Assembly: GCA_964384645.1 (NCBI GenBank) | Contig: CAYLKL010000002.1 | Coordinates: forward strand, 1 to 64,000 | Source of the DNA: DAORIO01 sp964384645 | Lineage (GTDB): Bacteria > Patescibacteriota > Minisyncoccia > Phycocordibacterales > UBA9973 | Length of the DNA: 64,000 bases | Direction of reading: 5' to 3' | Part shown: piece after piece, positions 50,153 through 58,739 of the stretch | Layout of the letters: each line of letters opens with the position of its first letter | Numbering within the stretch: the stretch's first letter is position 1 | Position numbers and translations under genes: made by a program | The notes under the pieces: model-generated | The model's database searches: none | Told to the model about the DNA's origin: nothing | Seen by the model: only the letters and a program-made list of their open reading frames with translations

Positions 50153-50180
50153 CCGGCATCCTAAATGGATGCCGTTTTTT
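50153..50180 (+). terminator. Second terminator before the rpe-like gene
   Basis: CGGCATCC / GGATGCCG stem followed by seven T. Only about 35 bases of transcript separate it from the previous one. Confidence 0.85.
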
Positions 50181-50220
50181 TATTGCTATACCAAACCCAT
50201 CTTGGTAAACTAAATCTCAT

Positions 50221-50919
50221 ATGGCAGAAATTATTCCAGCAATATTACCTGAAGATTTTTATGAAATCGAAAAGAAAGTTCGATCTGTCTTTAGAGTTTG
50301 TCCAAACATCCAAATAGATATTTGTGACGGTGTTTATGTTCCAAGTCGAACATGGCCGTTTGTAATAAAAGAAGACAAATTTTTTGCCGACCTGATGGAA
50401 GAGAGGATGGGAATGCCGGAATGGGAAAATGTAAACTACGAACTTGATTTGATGATCAAAAATCCAAACAAGCGATTTGAAGAATTTATAAAGCTCGGAC
50501 CTTCTCGAATTATTTTTCATTTCCGATCTTTTGCTAACCCCGAAGTTGCCATAGATTTTTTTGAAAATCTAGATCCATTTTATAAAAACAATATTGAACT
50601 TGGTCTTGCCATAAGCGCCGAAGAAGATTTGAAGGGAATTGAAGCCATTATTCCTCATATTCATTTCATCCAAGTAATGGGAATAAAAGTAATTGGAGTC
50701 CAAGGTTCACCACTAAATGTTGAGTATTTCAAACAAGCTCTCGAGCAAATAAAAAATATTAAAAAACTTTATCCTGACATGTTAGTTTCAGTTGATGGAA
50801 GTGTGAGTCTAAATACAAAAGATGAACTAATCGAAGCTGGTGCAGATAGGCTTGTGTCTGGCTCTGCAATTTTTCAAAGTGCGGATCCGCTCGCCACAAT
50901 TAAAGCATTTAGATCTTAG
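50221..50919 (+). CDS. rpe: Ribulose-phosphate 3-epimerase-like TIM barrel
   Basis: 232 residues. The start AEIIPAILPEDFYEIEKKV and NIQIDICDGVYVPSRTWP match the epimerase (usually HxDxMDGxFVP). IIFHFRSF, QVMGIKVIGVQGSPL and LVSVDGSVSLNTKDELIEAG correspond to the later barrel strands with the catalytic aspartate and phosphate site. The first metal histidine/aspartate pair is altered (IQIDICDG), so activity should not be taken for granted. It lies near rpiB and transketolase. Confidence 0.75.
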   Translation: MAEIIPAILPEDFYEIEKKVRSVFRVCPNIQIDICDGVYVPSRTWPFVIKEDKFFADLMEERMGMPEWENVNYELDLMIKNPNKRFEEFIKLGPSRIIFHFRSFANPEVAIDFFENLDPFYKNNIELGLAISAEEDLKGIEAIIPHIHFIQVMGIKVIGVQGSPLNVEYFKQALEQIKNIKKLYPDMLVSVDGSVSLNTKDELIEAGADRLVSGSAIFQSADPLATIKAFRS

Positions 50920-50962
50920 CGATATATTTCATCTTATATATCCGGTATTTACTCACCTTTTT

Positions 50963-50994
50963 GTTATTATACTATTATTAATAATAGTATAATA
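50963..50994. promoter_or_regulatory. Perfect 32-bp palindrome with internal -10 boxes
   Basis: The sequence equals its own reverse complement over 32 bases, centre 50978/50979. It contains TATAAT (50987-50992) reading toward the regulator gene at 51011, so it is a likely autoregulatory operator. Confidence 0.7.
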
Positions 50995-51010
50995 AGCATA
51001 CAAACTTTTT

Positions 51011-51301
51011 ATGAGTAAGATAAATAGAGATGAGCAGTTAAAAATAAAGAAAATGGAGAAGATTATGAAAGGTGGCGCCAACCATTGGCGTATCGCTATT
51101 TTGTTTTTACTCGAAAAAGAACCAAATCTTACCGTAATGGAAGTATCCGAAACACTTGGTGCGTCATTTGTGACAATTGCTAGTCATCTACAGAAAATGG
51201 AAGCTAGTGGACTTATCTATAAAAACCAAAAATCAACTATGGTAGAACACGTACTAACACCCACCGGAAAAGAAATTATCAAATTATTAAGAATTATATA
51301 A
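51011..51301 (+). CDS. Winged-helix transcription regulator
   Basis: 96 residues. The helix-turn-helix segment LTVMEVSETLGASFVTIASHLQKMEASGLIYK is of the ArsR/MarR type (recognition helix around residues 52-66). The C-terminal helix is hydrophobic. No metal-binding cysteines. Preceded by a perfect palindrome that probably serves as its operator; target genes beyond itself are unknown. Confidence 0.75.
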   Translation: MSKINRDEQLKIKKMEKIMKGGANHWRIAILFLLEKEPNLTVMEVSETLGASFVTIASHLQKMEASGLIYKNQKSTMVEHVLTPTGKEIIKLLRII

Positions 51302-51384
51302 TAACAACTAAAATTTCAATTTATTAGTTATGTGCATAATATATTGATATGTAGCCAATTTATTTATGATATAATTTAGAGCAT

Positions 51385-52053
51385 ATGGCGATCCCAACCA
51401 TTATACCTCCATCTATAGAAGAAATTCGATCTATTAGAACAATAGAAGGAAACGAACCACTTGTTAAAATTGCGGAAACTCAGAAAATACTGATTTTAAA
51501 AGAAAATCAATTTTTATTACCATTCGCAAGAAAATCAGTTGTAGAAAATCTCATAAATGCTTCTGAAAATTTACCAGCTGGTCATAAATTTTTAATAGTA
51601 ACAGCATACAGACCACTATCTTTCCAGAAAAAACTTTGGCGCCAACGGCTTTGGCAAATGATTAAAAAAAAGCCTCTTAGGTATATTTTGAATCCTTTAA
51701 GTTTATTCCAAGATGCTAGTAAATACACGGCCAGACCGGGTGGAAGCTCGCATCAAACAGGCGCTGCGATAGATCTGACAATAATAGACCAGAACAATAA
51801 AAGATTGGATATGGGTACAGAGCTTACAGATTTTGGGGAAAAATGTCACACCTCTTGTTCAGATATTAGCAGTGAACAAAAAAATAATCGTGAAATTCTT
51901 TACAAGACAATGATAGAAAGTGGCTTTGTAAATTATCCTCGTGAATGGTGGCACTATTCATACGGAGACAGGGCGTGGTCAGTTATGAATAATAAAAAAG
52001 AATGTGATTATGGTGCATTAAAATTTGAAAGAAGTGATATAATAAAAAAATAA
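51385..52053 (+). CDS. D-alanyl-D-alanine dipeptidase (VanX/DdpX-like, M15)
   Basis: 222 residues. Zinc-site motifs SSHQTGAAIDLTII (SxHxxGxAxD) and EWWHYSYGDR (EWWH) are present, with an arginine in VTAYRPLSFQ. No signal peptide, so it acts in the cytoplasm or leaves by another route. It releases D-alanine from D-Ala-D-Ala, useful for scavenging or recycling peptidoglycan. Its stop codon overlaps the transketolase start by one base. Confidence 0.85.
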   Translation: MAIPTIIPPSIEEIRSIRTIEGNEPLVKIAETQKILILKENQFLLPFARKSVVENLINASENLPAGHKFLIVTAYRPLSFQKKLWRQRLWQMIKKKPLRYILNPLSLFQDASKYTARPGGSSHQTGAAIDLTIIDQNNKRLDMGTELTDFGEKCHTSCSDISSEQKNNREILYKTMIESGFVNYPREWWHYSYGDRAWSVMNNKKECDYGALKFERSDIIKK

Positions 52054-52922
52054 TGAGTGACACAAAACTAAATGAAAAAGATTTAACTCTTAAGGCAAAC
52101 GAAATCCGCGAATCGATCATTGAAATGCTTTTGGAAGCAGGAAGTGGACACACGGCAGGACCTTTGGGTATGGCTGATATTTTTACTGCACTTTATTTTG
52201 GTGGAATTTTAAAACATTCACCTCATAAACCAAATGATCCAAATCGCGATCGACTAGTCCTTTCAAACGGACATATTTGTCCTGTTTATTATGCAACTCT
52301 TGCTCACGCAGGATATTTGCCAATTGATGAACTAAAAACTCTTCGAAAATTTGGCTCAAGACTTCAGGGGCATCCGCACCGAGAATACTTGCCAATACTT
52401 GAAACATCATCAGGTCCTCTTGGGTCAGGTCTTTCTCAGTCTGCGGGAATGGCACACGCTATTATAATGGACGAAGGCTATAAGACTGACAGATATGTAT
52501 ATTGCCTAATGTCAGACGGGGAACATGATGAAGGGAATACTTGGGAAGCAATGTTGTACGCTGGAAAAAATAAACTTCGAAATCTTATCGCCATTGTGGA
52601 TCGAAATAATATTCAAATCGATGGCTATACCGAAGACATAATGCCACTTGAGCCTCTTTCAAAAAAATGGGAATCATTTAATTGGCATGTTCAAGAAATT
52701 GACGGTCACAATTTTGAAGAAATCATGGATGCAATAAATAAAGCAAAAGCAGTTTATGAAAGACCATCAGTTATAATTGCGCGAACAATTCCTGGAAAAG
52801 GCGTAAAAGAATTTGAAAGAGATTTTACTTGGCATGGTAAACCACCAAGTAAAGATGAAGCAAAGATGGCGCTTTCAGAGCTACGAACACTTAGTAAGAA
52901 AATAAAAAGTGAACATGAATAA
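52053..52922 (+). CDS. Transketolase, N-terminal (thiamine-diphosphate) half
   Basis: 289 residues. GSGHTAGPLGMADIFTALYF, FGSRLQGHPHREYLP, SSGPLGSGLSQSAGMAHA, and the ThDP-Mg motif MSDGEHDEGNTWEAMLYAGK ... VDRNNIQIDG. In this organism the enzyme is split; the other half starts at 53214. It moves two-carbon units in the non-oxidative pentose phosphate pathway. Confidence 0.95.
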   Translation: MSDTKLNEKDLTLKANEIRESIIEMLLEAGSGHTAGPLGMADIFTALYFGGILKHSPHKPNDPNRDRLVLSNGHICPVYYATLAHAGYLPIDELKTLRKFGSRLQGHPHREYLPILETSSGPLGSGLSQSAGMAHAIIMDEGYKTDRYVYCLMSDGEHDEGNTWEAMLYAGKNKLRNLIAIVDRNNIQIDGYTEDIMPLEPLSKKWESFNWHVQEIDGHNFEEIMDAINKAKAVYERPSVIIARTIPGKGVKEFERDFTWHGKPPSKDEAKMALSELRTLSKKIKSEHE

Positions 52923-53115
52923 AACATTTAAAATTTTTTTTAAAATATTTTATGTGATTTCAATAATTACTTTGATTATTAGTTTATATTTCTCAGTAAA
53001 AGAATACTTATCGAACGGCGACAATAGTCTTGGGTTTATAGTTGCATCAATGATTGCTATAGGTGCTTTAATTTCAACCTTTTTTCTATATCTTTTACTA
53101 AAAGACAAAAAATAA
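52909..53115 (+). CDS. Small two-helix membrane protein
   Basis: 68 residues, two membrane helices (FYVISIITLIISLYFSV and GFIVASMIAIGALISTFFLY). It overlaps the end of the transketolase N-half by 14 bases and lies between the two halves. Not recognised. Confidence 0.55.
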   Translation: MNMNKTFKIFFKIFYVISIITLIISLYFSVKEYLSNGDNSLGFIVASMIAIGALISTFFLYLLLKDKK

Positions 53116-53116
53116 T

Positions 53117-53209
53117 ATGTTAAACAAAGATTTAAAATTAAATAGCAAAGTTTTTAATGACGACACATTCGACCCGCTCAGTGCGAGTAGTGGTAAAATA
53201 AAATTATAA
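53117..53209 (+). CDS. 30-codon frame duplicating the start of the next gene
   Basis: Reads MLNKDLKLNSKVFNDD and then TFDPLSASSGKIKL. The first 16 residues are identical to the start of the transketolase C-half at 53214, yet many codons differ silently (for example AAC/AAT, TTA/CTA, AGC/TCA). It may be a broken partial duplication, a strain mixture in the assembly, or a small leader peptide. Confidence 0.45.
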   Translation: MLNKDLKLNSKVFNDDTFDPLSASSGKIKL

Positions 53210-53213
53210 TTGT

Positions 53214-54200
53214 ATGTTAAATAAAGACCTAAAACTTAACTCAAAAGTGTTTAATGATGACTGTGAGCAAGTTCCAATTCGAAAAGGATTTGGGCAGGGA
53301 CTTGTGATTGCAGGTGAGACTAATAAAAATGTTGTCGCGTTATGTGCTGACCTTACTGAATCAACTCAAATGCATTTGTTCAAAGAAAAATTTCCGGAAA
53401 GATATTCTGAAATTGGAGTAGCGGAACAAAATTTGGTAACGGTCGCCAGTGGAATGGCTGCGCTTGGAAAGATTCCATTTGTTTCGAGTTACGCTATGTT
53501 TTCTCCAGGCAGAAACTGGGAACAAATCCGAACGACGATTGCTTACAATGACCGGCCGGTAATTATTGTTGGAAGCCACGCTGGCGTTTCTGTTGGCCCT
53601 GATGGTGGAACTCATCAAGCCATAGAGGACCTCGCTTTAATGCGTGTAATGCCCAATATGGCTGTAATTTCACCATGTGATGCCATAGAAGCAAAGAAAG
53701 CGACAATAGCACTTGCAAAGAGCGGAAAACCTGCATATTTAAGACTTGTTCGAGAAAAGACTCCGATAATAACAACAGAAGAAACACCTTTTGAAATAGG
53801 GAAGGCGCAAATAATTTACAAACCAGAAGGACTTTCAGTTGTCGCAATTGTGGCAACAGGAGGCGTTGTACGAAATGCACTTATGGCTGCAAAAATGCTT
53901 GAAAAACAAAATATTAAGGCGATCGTTGTAAATGTCTCGTCTATCAAACCTTTTGACACAGAAACTATTTTAAAAGTAGCGAAGGAAACGAAGAGAATTG
54001 TAACTGTTGAAGAGCACCAAATCATTGGTGGACTCGGCGGAGCAGTCGCAGAATATTTATCATCTGCATATCCAATTCAAGTAACACGACTTGGTGTAAA
54101 TGATAAATTCGGACAATCAGGAACACCAAATGAACTACTAAAACATTTCGGACTAGATGCCGACGGAATTTTTAGTAGTGTTAAAAAATTGTTTAATTAG
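53214..54200 (+). CDS. Transketolase, C-terminal half
   Basis: 328 residues. Pyrimidine-binding domain with SEIGVAEQNLVTVASGMAAL (catalytic glutamate) and YAMFSPGRNWEQIRTTIAYN, then the C-terminal domain VEEHQIIGGLGGAVAEYLSS. It pairs with the N-half at 52053 to give the active enzyme. Confidence 0.95.
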   Translation: MLNKDLKLNSKVFNDDCEQVPIRKGFGQGLVIAGETNKNVVALCADLTESTQMHLFKEKFPERYSEIGVAEQNLVTVASGMAALGKIPFVSSYAMFSPGRNWEQIRTTIAYNDRPVIIVGSHAGVSVGPDGGTHQAIEDLALMRVMPNMAVISPCDAIEAKKATIALAKSGKPAYLRLVREKTPIITTEETPFEIGKAQIIYKPEGLSVVAIVATGGVVRNALMAAKMLEKQNIKAIVVNVSSIKPFDTETILKVAKETKRIVTVEEHQIIGGLGGAVAEYLSSAYPIQVTRLGVNDKFGQSGTPNELLKHFGLDADGIFSSVKKLFN

Positions 54201-54570
54201 CGCGATTTTTCTTATTTTGAAGAGCTAGACTCGCAGTGTCTTCAGCTTCTAAAATTATTTTTTCAAGGGTTTCTCTTTTTTCTTTTTCTTCAGCAAGCTC
54301 TTCCTCCATCTTCTTCAAAACTTCAGGGTCAGTACTTGGATCCATTTTCATCATGTGAATCATTTCCTCTAATGCGCTAACGGTCTCATGCTCCTTGTCA
54401 TCAAAATTATCAATATTTTCAAACAGTCGACCCTTTCTTCTTAAATTAAGATTATTATCAAATTCTGCCTCTCGGATTTTCTCATCGGCAAATATTTGAT
54501 GTTCTTTTAGTTCTTCAGGATTAAGCTTACTATTCCACACGCCATCTTCGTTTCTTAAAAAATTTTCCAT
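54193..54570 (-). CDS. Coiled-coil protein of unknown function (third MENF protein)
   Basis: 125 residues, almost entirely charged helix (SALEEMIHMMKMDPSTDPEV, LKKMEEELAEEKEKRETLEK). Begins MENFLRNEDG. It is the last of three consecutive small genes that share the MENF start, 1 base after the previous gene. Its end overlaps the convergent transketolase gene by 8 bases. Confidence 0.6.
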   Translation of the reverse strand: MENFLRNEDGVWNSKLNPEELKEHQIFADEKIREAEFDNNLNLRRKGRLFENIDNFDDKEHETVSALEEMIHMMKMDPSTDPEVLKKMEEELAEEKEKRETLEKIILEAEDTASLALQNKKNRAN

Positions 54571-54571
54571 A

Positions 54572-55000
54572 TTAGTTTTTCCAAATATTTTCTTCAGGTT
54601 TTGGTTTACTGGTTGATAATCTATTTATAAGGGCTTTGTTTTTGATACCATCTGTCACATTTTTAGTCTCTAGTTCTACTATCATTTGATTAATCTCTTT
54701 AATGGTCCTCAATGATTCATCTAGTCGATTTTTATCATTTGCAAAAATTTCAAACTCTTTCTTTCTCTCTTTTAACTCTTCGATAATATCATTTCTATTT
54801 TGAATCTCTTTATCTTTTTCTGCTATTTTTAATTCCTTTTTAGAATTTTTAGAATCTTTTCTAATTTCAGCAATTCGCTGAGTTACTCTAAATATATTAC
54901 CAGTCTTATCTTCAAGTTCACCATTTCGATTATGTGCGACATCATCCACCATACTTTCAGCTCTCAATTTTTTATCTATATTTTTTTCAAAGTTTTCCAT
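54572..55000 (-). CDS. Coiled-coil protein of unknown function (second MENF protein)
   Basis: 142 residues, long charged coiled coil (residues 35-125). Begins MENFEKNIDKKLRAESMVDD. Not recognised. 8 bases after the first MENF gene. Confidence 0.6.
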   Translation of the reverse strand: MENFEKNIDKKLRAESMVDDVAHNRNGELEDKTGNIFRVTQRIAEIRKDSKNSKKELKIAEKDKEIQNRNDIIEELKERKKEFEIFANDKNRLDESLRTIKEINQMIVELETKNVTDGIKNKALINRLSTSKPKPEENIWKN

Positions 55001-55008
55001 AATTAGTT

Positions 55009-55314
55009 TTACTGAGAACCCTTATCTTCTAACAAATCATTTTTTTGACTCAACAGTCCCGCTCTCATATTTATTAAATAATCGTATGTCTTTTTCCTTT
55101 CTCCATCTAAGTCTGCAGGAATCCCATTAGGGTCCGCTGGGTCCCAACCTAATTTACCTAAATCTCCTTCACAATAATCTAGCTCTTTATTTAGATTTGC
55201 TAATTTTTCTTTTGCTAGCCAATTTAATTTTTCTTCTTGAATTCTTTCAGCTTCGATCTTGTCAAACTGACTACCTTCCTTGTCTATCAAAATATCTTCA
55301 TTAAAGTTCTCCAT
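55009..55314 (-). CDS. Small charged protein of unknown function (first MENF protein)
   Basis: 101 residues, helical, begins MENFNEDILIDKEGSQFDKI; contains GDLGKLGWDPADPNGIPADL in the middle. Not recognised. It starts 1 base after the PfkB-type kinase gene and so is in the same transcript. Confidence 0.6.
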   Translation of the reverse strand: MENFNEDILIDKEGSQFDKIEAERIQEEKLNWLAKEKLANLNKELDYCEGDLGKLGWDPADPNGIPADLDGERKKTYDYLINMRAGLLSQKNDLLEDKGSQ

Positions 55315-55315
55315 A

Positions 55316-56305
55316 TTATATTTCCTTTAGCTTATAATCTTCCGGTGCGTTTTTTAAGAATTCTTCTATTTTATCCATAGATAGCAAGCCTTTTTGAGCT
55401 CCTACTTGTTGAACAACTGACATAGAATTAATTGGTGCATAAGTCAGAGCCTCACCCAATGTCTTTCCTTTGGCAATCATTGAAACGATAGTGGAAGCAT
55501 ATGCATCTCCAGCGCCAGTTCGTTCTATTGGTGTATGAGGATAAATAGGCATAAAGAAATTTTTATCTCCGTCATATGCATACGCGCCATTTATTCCGTC
55601 TGTCATCACAACATTTTTAGGACCAAGGTCTGCCAACATTTTCATTAAAGTTTTTTTGTCAGCTTCGTCTGTTTCCAGAATTCTCTGTGCTTCTTCGACA
55701 TTACAAAAGAAAATATCTGAACGTTTGTAAACATCAGCCAATTTAACTTTTCCCAATTTCATTTGAAAAGTTCCTGGTTGAAATGCAAGTTTTATTTCAG
55801 GATTTGATTCGAGATATTTAATTATTTCATGATGGAAAGATTCACTTGTCTCACCAAGTGATGTTAGATATATCCATTTAGGCGCCGGTAAATCAGCGGG
55901 CATTGAGTAGGGGAATGGTGCGTGATTTACTAAAATAGTTCTTTCGACGTCATACCAAAGTACATAATGATAATTTGTTGGATAGTCTTTGTTTGTAACC
56001 ATAAAATCAGTCGCCACGCCATTTTTTTCAAGTTCTTCCAAACACTCTTTTCCATTTTGGTCATTTCCAACATTTGAAAGAAGGGCACTTGTTAGCCCTA
56101 GGCGAGATGCAGACACTGCGGCATTTGCACAATTTCCAACAGCCTTAACAACCTCAACAGATTCATAAGGAACCTTATCGCCAAATCTAACACAAAGTTC
56201 ACAAGCAGTTTTATCTAGCTTGCAATGAACGTTCGCATCTTTTAATTTTATAAATGCATCGGTAACAATGTCTCCGATTGCCAAGACTTCCACAGTTTTT
56301 AACAT
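55316..56305 (-). CDS. PfkB-family carbohydrate/nucleoside kinase
   Basis: 329 residues. PfkB signature 2 ERTGAGDAYASTIVSMI with the catalytic aspartate near residue 270, and signature-1-like GNCANAAVSASRLGL near residue 60. It phosphorylates a sugar or nucleoside; the substrate (ribose, fructose 6-phosphate or adenosine) cannot be told by eye. The -10 box TATACT lies 6 bases before its ATG, so it is leaderless. It heads the MENF gene run. Confidence 0.85.
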   Translation of the reverse strand: MLKTVEVLAIGDIVTDAFIKLKDANVHCKLDKTACELCVRFGDKVPYESVEVVKAVGNCANAAVSASRLGLTSALLSNVGNDQNGKECLEELEKNGVATDFMVTNKDYPTNYHYVLWYDVERTILVNHAPFPYSMPADLPAPKWIYLTSLGETSESFHHEIIKYLESNPEIKLAFQPGTFQMKLGKVKLADVYKRSDIFFCNVEEAQRILETDEADKKTLMKMLADLGPKNVVMTDGINGAYAYDGDKNFFMPIYPHTPIERTGAGDAYASTIVSMIAKGKTLGEALTYAPINSMSVVQQVGAQKGLLSMDKIEEFLKNAPEDYKLKEI

Positions 56306-56340
56306 ACAAAGAGTATAACATTTTGCTATAATTTTAAAAT

Positions 56341-56958
56341 ATGAAACAAACTAGACTAGATCAGCTATCAGACGCTATTTTTGGAATTGTAATGACTCTT
56401 CTAGCAATTGAAATAAAGGTACCGCACCTTGGAACAGATTTAAACGCATACACCTTGAGTCTAGAATTTTTAAAACTAAAACCTTTATTTCTGAGCTATC
56501 TTCTGTCTTTCACAACATTATTTACTTTCTGGCGTGCCCATCATCTAATTGCTTCAATCTACGTAAAAAATGTCGATATACATTTTACAAATATAAATGC
56601 TATGTTTTTCTTTTTTGTCGCTTTGATTCCATTCTCGTCTCATTTCTTGGGAAGTTATAGTGGCTTTATTTTGCCGGTTATAATTTTTGCTTTAAATATT
56701 ATTCTAATTGGAGGATCTCTTTATTACATGCGAACATATGCTTCGAAATCAGAAAATATTGAAAATGCAAAAACGAATGAAATTGAAGAGAGGCACGCTC
56801 ACACAAGAATTTTGTTTCCAGTTTATGCTTCATTTTTAGCTATTTTTATTTGTTTTTTCTCAATTAACCTTGCCCTAACAGTCCTTACACTAGCAGTCTT
56901 ATTCAATCTACTTCCGTCAAGTACAAAGATGGTAGATAAATTGCTAGGATTGAAGTAA
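56341..56958 (+). CDS. TMEM175/DUF1211-type potassium channel protein
   Basis: 205 residues with about six membrane helices. The first helix carries RLDQLSDAIFGIVMTLLAIE followed by IKVP, the family signature (RxxxFSD). Bacterial members form tetrameric K+ leak channels. TATAAT lies 8 bases before its ATG; it is divergent from the PfkB gene with only 35 bases between. Confidence 0.85.
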   Translation: MKQTRLDQLSDAIFGIVMTLLAIEIKVPHLGTDLNAYTLSLEFLKLKPLFLSYLLSFTTLFTFWRAHHLIASIYVKNVDIHFTNINAMFFFFVALIPFSSHFLGSYSGFILPVIIFALNIILIGGSLYYMRTYASKSENIENAKTNEIEERHAHTRILFPVYASFLAIFICFFSINLALTVLTLAVLFNLLPSSTKMVDKLLGLK

Positions 56959-57021
56959 CGGAGTTATAAAGTTGAAAGTTTATAAAGTAAAAGAGCCGAA
57001 AACATTCGGCAAAGTAATCAT

Positions 57022-57990
57022 ATGCACGATGAATTAAATAATATCGCAAAGTATTTAGTAAACCCACCAAAGGGTATTTTGGCTGCTGATGAGAGCGCTA
57101 CTACTTGCTGTAAAAGATTCGAAGCTGTTAATTTACCTTGCGAAGAAGATGACCGAAGAAAATACCGAGAACTTTTGATAACAACCGAAAATACAGAAAA
57201 CTATTTAACGGGAATAATAATGGTTGAAGAAACTCTCAACCAAAAAGATTCAAACGGAAAATTATTTACAGAAGTATTGAAAGAAAAGGGAATACTTCCT
57301 GGAATTAAAGTTGATCTTGGTCTGGAAGATTTTGGAACAAATGGAGAACAAATTACAAAAGGTCTTGATGGGCTAGACGAAAGACTTGCTCATTACAAAA
57401 CAATTGGGGCAAAGTTTTCAAAGTGGCGAGCAGTATTTTCACCTGAACAAGGACTTCCGACAGATGAACTCATAAATGAAGCAAATTCTCGAATGATAAA
57501 ATACGCATTGTTGTGTCAGAAAAATGAAATCGTGCCAATTATGGAGCCTGAAGTATTGATGGACGGTTCTCACACAGAAGAAAACACGAAAAACACGATA
57601 GCTCGTGTACTTGAAAATCTATTTGAACAAATAAAAAACTCTGACTTGTATTTACCGGGAATAATCCTAAAAACAGCAATGGTTGAATCAAACAAAGACG
57701 ATACACAAAGCACGACATCAGCTGAGGTAGCGAAATGGACAGTGGAAGTTTTAAGAAAAAATGTTCCAGAAAATATTGGTGGTGTTGTATTTCTTTCAGG
57801 GGGGCAATCCTCAGATGAAGCAATTGAGAATTTCAATGCGATTATGAAAGAAGGACGAGACCTTCCTTTCAAAATGACATTTTCTTACTCGCGAGCAATT
57901 CAAAATTCGGTTCTTGAAGAATACGCAAAAGGAAATATTGAAAAAGCAAAAGAAAATTTTATCGAAAGACTTCAAAGATTAAGTAAATAA
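57022..57990 (+). CDS. Fructose-bisphosphate aldolase, class I
   Basis: 322 residues. PPKGILAADESATTCCKRF (substrate loop), GAKFSKWRAVFSP, EPEVLMDGSHT and the Schiff-base lysine in LPGIILKTAMV are typical of class I aldolases of the eukaryote-like type. It cleaves fructose 1,6-bisphosphate. The spacer before it holds short GTTTATAAAGT repeats. Confidence 0.95.
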   Translation: MHDELNNIAKYLVNPPKGILAADESATTCCKRFEAVNLPCEEDDRRKYRELLITTENTENYLTGIIMVEETLNQKDSNGKLFTEVLKEKGILPGIKVDLGLEDFGTNGEQITKGLDGLDERLAHYKTIGAKFSKWRAVFSPEQGLPTDELINEANSRMIKYALLCQKNEIVPIMEPEVLMDGSHTEENTKNTIARVLENLFEQIKNSDLYLPGIILKTAMVESNKDDTQSTTSAEVAKWTVEVLRKNVPENIGGVVFLSGGQSSDEAIENFNAIMKEGRDLPFKMTFSYSRAIQNSVLEEYAKGNIEKAKENFIERLQRLSK

Positions 57991-57994
57991 CTAA

Positions 57995-58735
57995 ATGGAA
58001 ACAGAATTTTTTGACATAAATAAATTACCGCCCGAAAAAGGTTTATTACTGTTTCCAATTTCAATGAGCAGAATACAAAACAGACAAAATGCAGCTAATT
58101 GTTTAGAAGATATTAGACATTTCTCTCCATCAAAAGTATCCAAACCCCTTATCGGACTTAATTTTATTTATGGGGATTTTTTATATTTATATAGTAATAA
58201 GCCAGCTCCAGAATTAAAAAATTCTTTCATGTCTTCTGTAATCAATCACAAAAACGGAATACAAAAGCTTGTAGAAAAAAATCATTTAGAATTTCAGATT
58301 CAACATGCCTTTAATTATTTAACTTGGAATCAACTTTATCTTGGTACAAAAGATTTTGATATAAAATTTAACGAAGTAAAGAAACTCTATGAATCCGATG
58401 AGTTATTCCAGAAATATGTTCAAGAAGATTGTGAAGTCTTTGGAAGAGAAATGGAAGAAAATCAAGTAAATTTCTTTTTGGAAGAATCTCTTATGCTTTA
58501 CTTGCTAGCCCATAATGAGATCAATCTAGCGAATGAATATGTTGAAGGTAATCAAAAGTGGATTTTGAATTGCTACCCAGGAAGACCGATAAAAAGTATT
58601 GTTTATCTTGCTAAACTCAATCCATTCAAATTAGATTGGTCAGAAAATCCATATCAAAATTGTTTTTACGATTTAGAGAGTAAAAAACTTATTAAATACG
58701 ATAATATCGATCTAGAAAATTATTCTGTAAAATAA
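57995..58735 (+). CDS. Protein of unknown function
   Basis: 246 residues, soluble, 4 bases after the aldolase gene. The beginning (GLLLFPISMSRIQNRQ), length and the helical segment QVNFFLEESLMLYLLAHNEI faintly resemble tRNA-dependent cyclodipeptide synthases, but the key serine and tyrosine cannot be placed, so this is only a suggestion. Confidence 0.5.
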   Translation: METEFFDINKLPPEKGLLLFPISMSRIQNRQNAANCLEDIRHFSPSKVSKPLIGLNFIYGDFLYLYSNKPAPELKNSFMSSVINHKNGIQKLVEKNHLEFQIQHAFNYLTWNQLYLGTKDFDIKFNEVKKLYESDELFQKYVQEDCEVFGREMEENQVNFFLEESLMLYLLAHNEINLANEYVEGNQKWILNCYPGRPIKSIVYLAKLNPFKLDWSENPYQNCFYDLESKKLIKYDNIDLENYSVK

Positions 58736-58739
58736 AGAT

